The notes under the pieces are model-generated. The model was not told where the DNA came from. It searched no databases and worked only from the letters and a program-made list of their open reading frames with translations. A stretch of 11,128 nucleotides of DNA, from positions 1 to 11,128 of the forward strand of contig DTSJ01000225.1 in NCBI GenBank assembly GCA_012965445.1, written 5' to 3'. Position 1 is the stretch's first letter. Each line of letters opens with the position of its first letter. Below, one piece after another: positions 8,019 to 11,128 of the stretch. Source of the stretch: Candidatus Hydrogenedentota bacterium (GTDB lineage: Bacteria > Hydrogenedentota > Hydrogenedentia > Hydrogenedentiales > GCA-2746185). Made by a program: the position numbers and the translations under genes.

Positions 8019-9109
8019 ACCCGATCAGCCCTGAAAAAAAGGAAAAGTCCCAGACCGACCAGCATCAAATTCGGAACCCATGCCCGAAAAACGTACGTCG
8101 ATAAATCAGACAAAGAAGTCGGAGCTGATATGGTCAAGAGCGCATAGTAAAGAAGTATAATTCCGAATCCAACGCTGAAAAGGGACGTCTTGCCTTTTCG
8201 ACGTGCCCGCACCCCGAGAGGAGCGCCAATCAACGCGATAGCCGCGGGCGTAAAAGGACTGTTGACGCGCTCCGCCAAGACACTGCGCACCTTATGCAGC
8301 TCTCTGCGATCGATTCCCTGCTCCCCATCGTCCACATGCGCCCTGATATAACGCTCAAATTCAAGCGTGTCCACAAGACTCAAACTGTTTCGAGTAAAAT
8401 TCCTTTGAGCAATCGTAGTCGGAATCGGGAAAGGCTTTTCAATCGACTCGAAATCCATCCGCATATTCTCCTGCGATATGCTGTATCCCTTCGTAAGAAT
8501 CAGCATATAGTCCTTGTCAGACCCCACAAGCTGAGCCTTGTCAGCATGAAAAAGCACAATTCCGTCTTCACCAGGTTGAATCAAGTCGAAATCGTACAAA
8601 GTATGCGTTTGCGGGTCCTTCCGCGCAAAAAAAATCCGCAGCCCCTCATACTCATGGAGCTCCCCTGCATCCAGCATATCAATCGTCGCCCGGCGCGGTA
8701 ACTCACTGTAGATCACATTATAAGCCCGGCCCATTCCCCACGGCTGCAGCAAATCCTGCACACCGAAACACACCCCGCTCAGCACCGCCCCCAGCAGCAC
8801 ACACGGCAGAACCAATCGCTTCAACGAAACCCCCGCCGCCTGCATCGCAGTGATTTCCCCTTGCTGCGCCAAGCGTCCAAACGCCATCAATATACCAAAG
8901 AAAAAAGCGACCGGCACAAGCAGCGTGATCAGACTGGGCATTAAAAACAAACTTAGATAGCCAATATCTGAAGGAGTCAAGAAACCCTGAGGAATCTCGT
9001 CCGCGTGCTCGCGAATCGCCGAGGCAATACCAAGAAACGCCGCCAGAAGAAATGCGAGCAGCGATGGCAGCAGAATCTGTTTAAGTACATATCGATCCAG
9101 TGATTTCAT
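8015..9109 (-). CDS. lptF: LptF/LptG family LPS export permease (LptF position)
   Basis: A 364-residue inner-membrane permease, partner of the following gene in the LPS-exporting LptB2FG complex. Membrane segments lie near residues 11-31, 52-76 and 97-118. A periplasmic beta-jellyroll domain spans about 120-280, and three C-terminal segments lie near 285-301, 311-330 and 343-359. The family motif after TM2 is clear: FGRLAQQGEITAMQAAGVS at 77-95, the cytoplasmic region that meets the ATPase LptB. The ATG at 9109 has no strong Shine-Dalgarno sequence. The lepB stop is 33 bp upstream, so the gene is presumably read from the same mRNA. Assignment as F rather than G is by gene order only. Confidence 0.87.
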   Translation of the reverse strand: MKSLDRYVLKQILLPSLLAFLLAAFLGIASAIREHADEIPQGFLTPSDIGYLSLFLMPSLITLLVPVAFFFGILMAFGRLAQQGEITAMQAAGVSLKRLVLPCVLLGAVLSGVCFGVQDLLQPWGMGRAYNVIYSELPRRATIDMLDAGELHEYEGLRIFFARKDPQTHTLYDFDLIQPGEDGIVLFHADKAQLVGSDKDYMLILTKGYSISQENMRMDFESIEKPFPIPTTIAQRNFTRNSLSLVDTLEFERYIRAHVDDGEQGIDRRELHKVRSVLAERVNSPFTPAAIALIGAPLGVRARRKGKTSLFSVGFGIILLYYALLTISAPTSLSDLSTYVFRAWVPNLMLVGLGLFLFFRADRV

Positions 9110-9142
9110 GAAACACCCACACAGGCATTATCTACACTCGCG

Positions 9143-9976
9143 CTATATACCGGCAGAAGAAAAGTATTTCGATCCAGACGCGACTGCACTCGCTCGATCC
9201 CGTGGCCCGTAAATATACCGCACTTCCCCAACAATCTTGTCTTCCGCAACACCATTTTCCCACTTGTGACCGTCATCGCTGAAATTCCGATTGTCTCCCA
9301 GAACAAATATATACCCCTCAGGAATACGCTTCGGGCCATACTCGTACTCCATCGGCTCATTAATATAGGGCTCATGCACTCGCTTGCTGTTTACCTGAAT
9401 TCGACCTTCAAAAATATAGATGTCATCATTGCCAACCGCCACTATCCGCTTCACCAGGAAAGCGCCATCTTCTTTAGGGTCCCGGATTACAACAACATCG
9501 CCCCGTTCATAGTTCGTCTTCCGAAACGTCATCAACTTGTCATCTGGAATCAGCGTCGGCTCCATCGAAGACGAAGGAACCACGAAAAAACCAATCGTCT
9601 TGTCAGACATCAGATACAACGTTACTGCACAAAAAGCAGCCGCCACGAACGTGATCACTACACGCGGTCTCAGCAAACTGAAAACGCGATCGATATGACC
9701 GTCACCAAGCGCCAATTCATCCGACGCCGGCTTATGAGCACGGTAACGGGCCACATCAAAGTTCGGAATCCGGGCGTTCTCCTCTATCGGAGACGCCCCA
9801 TTCTTGCTCAACTCTTTCACGATCACAGTGTACCGCGATCGCACAGAATCCAATTCGTTCTGCAACTCAGCACGTGATTGATCTGCCCGAACCTGCGCCT
9901 TCAATTCCCCGTAGGCTTCGTAAAGCTCGCGAGCCTCTTCATGAAGCCGAGCTGATTCTTCGGTCGTCAATGCCAT
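9143..9976 (-). CDS. lepB: signal peptidase I (S26 family) with N-terminal coiled coil
   Basis: Type I leader peptidase that cleaves signal peptides on the outer face of the inner membrane by a Ser/Lys dyad. From the ATG at 9976 it has 277 residues. Residues 1-57 are charged and heptad-like (probable coiled coil), one membrane segment spans about 104-124, and the S26 core follows. Catalytic Ser137 lies in PSSSMEPTL and Lys176 in FLVKRIVAVGND. Box E reads GDNRNFSDDG (227-236), with DG where most family members have DSR. The frame extends six codons further to a TTG at 9994, but GGAGG (10001-9997) is only two bases from it. It is also 20 bases from the ATG, so neither start has ideal spacing; ATG is preferred by codon. 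The gene leads lptF-lptG, consistent with an envelope operon. The long cytoplasmic N-terminus with a single membrane span differs from E. coli LepB, which has two spans. Confidence 0.92.
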   Translation of the reverse strand: MALTTEESARLHEEARELYEAYGELKAQVRADQSRAELQNELDSVRSRYTVIVKELSKNGASPIEENARIPNFDVARYRAHKPASDELALGDGHIDRVFSLLRPRVVITFVAAAFCAVTLYLMSDKTIGFFVVPSSSMEPTLIPDDKLMTFRKTNYERGDVVVIRDPKEDGAFLVKRIVAVGNDDIYIFEGRIQVNSKRVHEPYINEPMEYEYGPKRIPEGYIFVLGDNRNFSDDGHKWENGVAEDKIVGEVRYIYGPRDRASAVASGSKYFSSAGI

Positions 9977-10008
9977 GGCACCATTGTACCGCAATACCTC
10001 CGATGCAT
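9967..10008 (-). CDS. possible 13-codon leader ORF overlapping the lepB start
   Basis: On the minus strand GGAGG (10022-10018) precedes an ATG at 10008 by nine bases. The ATG opens a frame of 13 codons ending in TGA at 9969-9967. The stop lies just past the lepB ATG (9976-9974) in a different frame. The real lepB starts lack a well-spaced ribosome-binding site, while this one has it, so terminating ribosomes could restart on lepB (translational coupling). It may equally be chance; there is no sign of a functional peptide. Confidence 0.25.
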   Translation of the reverse strand: MHRRYCGTMVPWH

Positions 10009-10124
10009 CGAATTATTCCTCCGATACCCTTTCGCAGGAACGCAAACAGCTATAATCCGATTCGACCGATACGAAACAATCCGCTCAACGACGAGAAGTC
10101 CGAATACCCCGCGCCTAGAGTGTT

Positions 10125-10943
10125 CTAAGCGTCGTTTCGCTCGGTGATCAATGCTATAGCAGACTCAGCAAGATTACGATAATCTGACCCGGAATCAAGC
10201 TCCATACTCTTTTCCAATGCCTCTATGCTCTCAGGCGTTCCCATGCTTCCCAAAATGATCGATATCATTCTACGAACACGGGAGTTCGTAGAATGATCTC
10301 TCACCGCCAAAGACAATGTCGGAATATCCTCCGGCAACGTGCGCGTAACAATCACACGCACGATCTCCGAACGCTGCGTCGCACTCGCTTCCGGATTTAC
10401 ATAGTATGCAACAAACTCCTGCCGATAGGGCTCAACGCCCTGCTGAGCAAGACCCGACCACGCTGAAAATGCTACCCGTTCATTCGCATCCCCCTTTAAG
10501 TCCGTCAGCAGCGCAACGACCGCCTCCGTTTCGATACGGCCCAGAAGTGTCGTCGCACAGGATCGCGTCGCCCCATTCTCAGAAACCAAAAGCGGCTCTA
10601 TAAACGGCAGATAGGCTTCCGTCATGTTTATATTGATCGATTGAAGAACGAAAATCTGCGTCTCAGGGCTAGTATCTGAAGCCCCCAGCAACTCAACAAT
10701 CGGTGAAAGCGCCGTCGGACTCATTGCCGCCAACTCATCACAAATGTCGTAGGGCCGATTGTTGTTCCGATGCCTTTCTGGCTCTTTCAAAATTGATATC
10801 AGTTCGCCGACTAACCTTTCCTCAAGGTCCCCGGCGAAAACCACGCCCGAATCCCCGATAATTTGTTCCGGGGCCTCCTGGCTCGTGGGGATACACCCCG
10901 CCGACACAAGAACAAAAAACATCCCTATCGCTACATACCTCAT
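10125..10943 (-). CDS. HEAT-repeat lipoprotein of unknown function
   Basis: A 272-residue predicted lipoprotein. The N-terminus MRYVAIGMFFVLVSAGC ends in a lipobox with Cys17 as the lipid-attachment site; +2 is Ile, which does not suggest inner-membrane retention. After a linker to about residue 40, the rest is helix-pair HEAT-type repeats (for example residues 110-140, 141-170, 205-240 and 241-270), a protein-binding scaffold with no visible catalytic residues. The ATG at 10943 is chosen because GGAGG (10955-10951) lies seven bases upstream and the lipoprotein signal then starts naturally. The frame extends 11 codons further to a TTG at 10976, which would bury the signal peptide. It precedes lepB by 148 bp on the same strand. 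A perfect 14-bp inverted repeat lies inside codons 216-227. The specific function is not recognisable. Confidence 0.82.
   Translation of the reverse strand: MRYVAIGMFFVLVSAGCIPTSQEAPEQIIGDSGVVFAGDLEERLVGELISILKEPERHRNNNRPYDICDELAAMSPTALSPIVELLGASDTSPETQIFVLQSININMTEAYLPFIEPLLVSENGATRSCATTLLGRIETEAVVALLTDLKGDANERVAFSAWSGLAQQGVEPYRQEFVAYYVNPEASATQRSEIVRVIVTRTLPEDIPTLSLAVRDHSTNSRVRRMISIILGSMGTPESIEALEKSMELDSGSDYRNLAESAIALITERNDA
10264..10297. repeat. perfect 14-bp inverted repeat inside the lipoprotein gene
   Basis: ATCATTCTACGAAC (10264-10277) and its exact reverse complement GTTCGTAGAATGAT (10284-10297) are separated by six bases (ACGGGA). After one mismatch (10263/10298) two more pairs extend the stem. 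It lies wholly within codons 216-227 of the HEAT lipoprotein. No T-run follows on either strand, so it is not a standard terminator. Confidence 0.9.
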
Positions 10944-10950
10944 TAAACAA

Positions 10951-10955
10951 CCTCC
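10951..10955 (-). promoter_or_regulatory. ribosome binding site for the HEAT lipoprotein
   Basis: GGAGG on the minus strand, seven bases before the ATG at 10943, decides this start over the upstream TTG at 10976. Confidence 0.75.
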
Positions 10956-10975
10956 AATCGGTGAAATTGCGAACA

Positions 10976-10984
10976 ATCATACCA
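10976..10984 (-). promoter_or_regulatory. possible extended -10 promoter for the HEAT lipoprotein gene
   Basis: The minus strand reads TGG-TATGAT (10984-10976), an extended -10 with five of six consensus bases. No good -35 is seen 16-18 bp upstream. Transcription would start near 10969, leaving a leader of about 26 nt that contains the GGAGG site. That agrees with the ATG at 10943 rather than the TTG at 10976. Confidence 0.4.
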
Positions 10985-10999
10985 TAAACACGCCCTCCA

Positions 11000-11038
11000 T
11001 TCCCGTCATCCCCCGGGAACGCGAATCTCCCGATTCGC
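11000..11038. repeat. two adjacent perfect hairpins at the right edge
   Basis: TTCCCG (11000-11005) pairs with CGGGAA (11014-11019) around an 8-nt loop. One base later GCGAATC (11021-11027) pairs with GATTCGC (11032-11038) around a 4-nt loop. No T-tract follows on either strand. The arrangement resembles a REP-type intergenic palindromic element, but only one copy is visible here. The flanking DNA to 11128 shows no supported gene. Confidence 0.5.
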
Positions 11039-11128
11039 ACCAGTCCTTCCATAAACCGACATTACCCATATGGACCTGCTCGTGACCATTACGGGCAAGT
11101 TCTCCTCCATGGTAGGGACGACAGCCGA

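Noticed and set aside
10051..10056. Perfect TATAAT on the plus strand between lepB and the lipoprotein gene
   Set aside because: It would drive transcription antisense into the lipoprotein gene. No good -35 lies 16-18 bp upstream and no plus-strand gene follows.
10759..11085. 108-codon plus-strand ORF near the right edge
   Set aside because: Antisense to the lipoprotein N-terminus and its leader, with no domain or ribosome-binding support.

Overview
The window carries seven intact protein-coding genes and no recognisable tRNA, rRNA, CRISPR array, transposase or phage gene. The protein content points to a free-living, outer-membrane-bearing heterotroph of the PVC superphylum (Planctomycetota, Verrucomicrobiota, Lentisphaerota) or a lineage with similar gene content such as Hydrogenedentota. 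Three things support this: a giant secreted 'membrane-bound dehydrogenase' / HEAT / c-type cytochrome fusion of the Pirellula/Verrucomicrobium type, a secreted DUF2961 (GH172-type) protein, and an LptF/LptG lipopolysaccharide-export permease pair. I cannot assign a phylum or species more firmly from the sequence alone.

Layout. Positions 96-1895 (minus) encode an L-lactate permease-family transporter (LctP/LldP). It is divergently arranged, across a 123-bp gap with a good promoter on the plus side, from a 1040-residue secreted cytochrome-linked dehydrogenase-like protein at 2019-5141 (plus). That gene converges on a minus-strand block running from about 10943 down to 5258. In transcription order the block is a HEAT-repeat lipoprotein (10943-10125), signal peptidase I (9976-9143), LptF-type permease (9109-8015), LptG-type permease (8018-6921, 4-bp ATGA overlap) and a secreted DUF2961/GH172-type protein (6802-5258). 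A strong intrinsic terminator at 5206-5239 lies just past the last of these. It is the only convincing terminator in the window, so read-through of part or all of the block is possible. The 118-bp and 148-bp gaps before the DUF2961 and lepB genes leave room for internal promoters.

How the genes work together. lepB-lptF-lptG is a compact envelope-biogenesis unit: processing of exported pre-proteins plus the inner-membrane permease of the LPS export bridge. The other genes suggest growth on carbohydrates and organic acids: lactate/glycolate-type uptake, periplasmic or surface oxidation feeding a c-type haem, and cleavage of fructose- or arabinose-type furanosides. These functional links are inferred from family membership and position. 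Nothing here is clearly a new defence or mobile system. The least explained signals are a perfect 14-bp inverted repeat inside the lipoprotein gene, a short ribosome-binding-site-equipped ORF overlapping the lepB start, a long coiled-coil extension on the signal peptidase, and tandem hairpins at the right edge.
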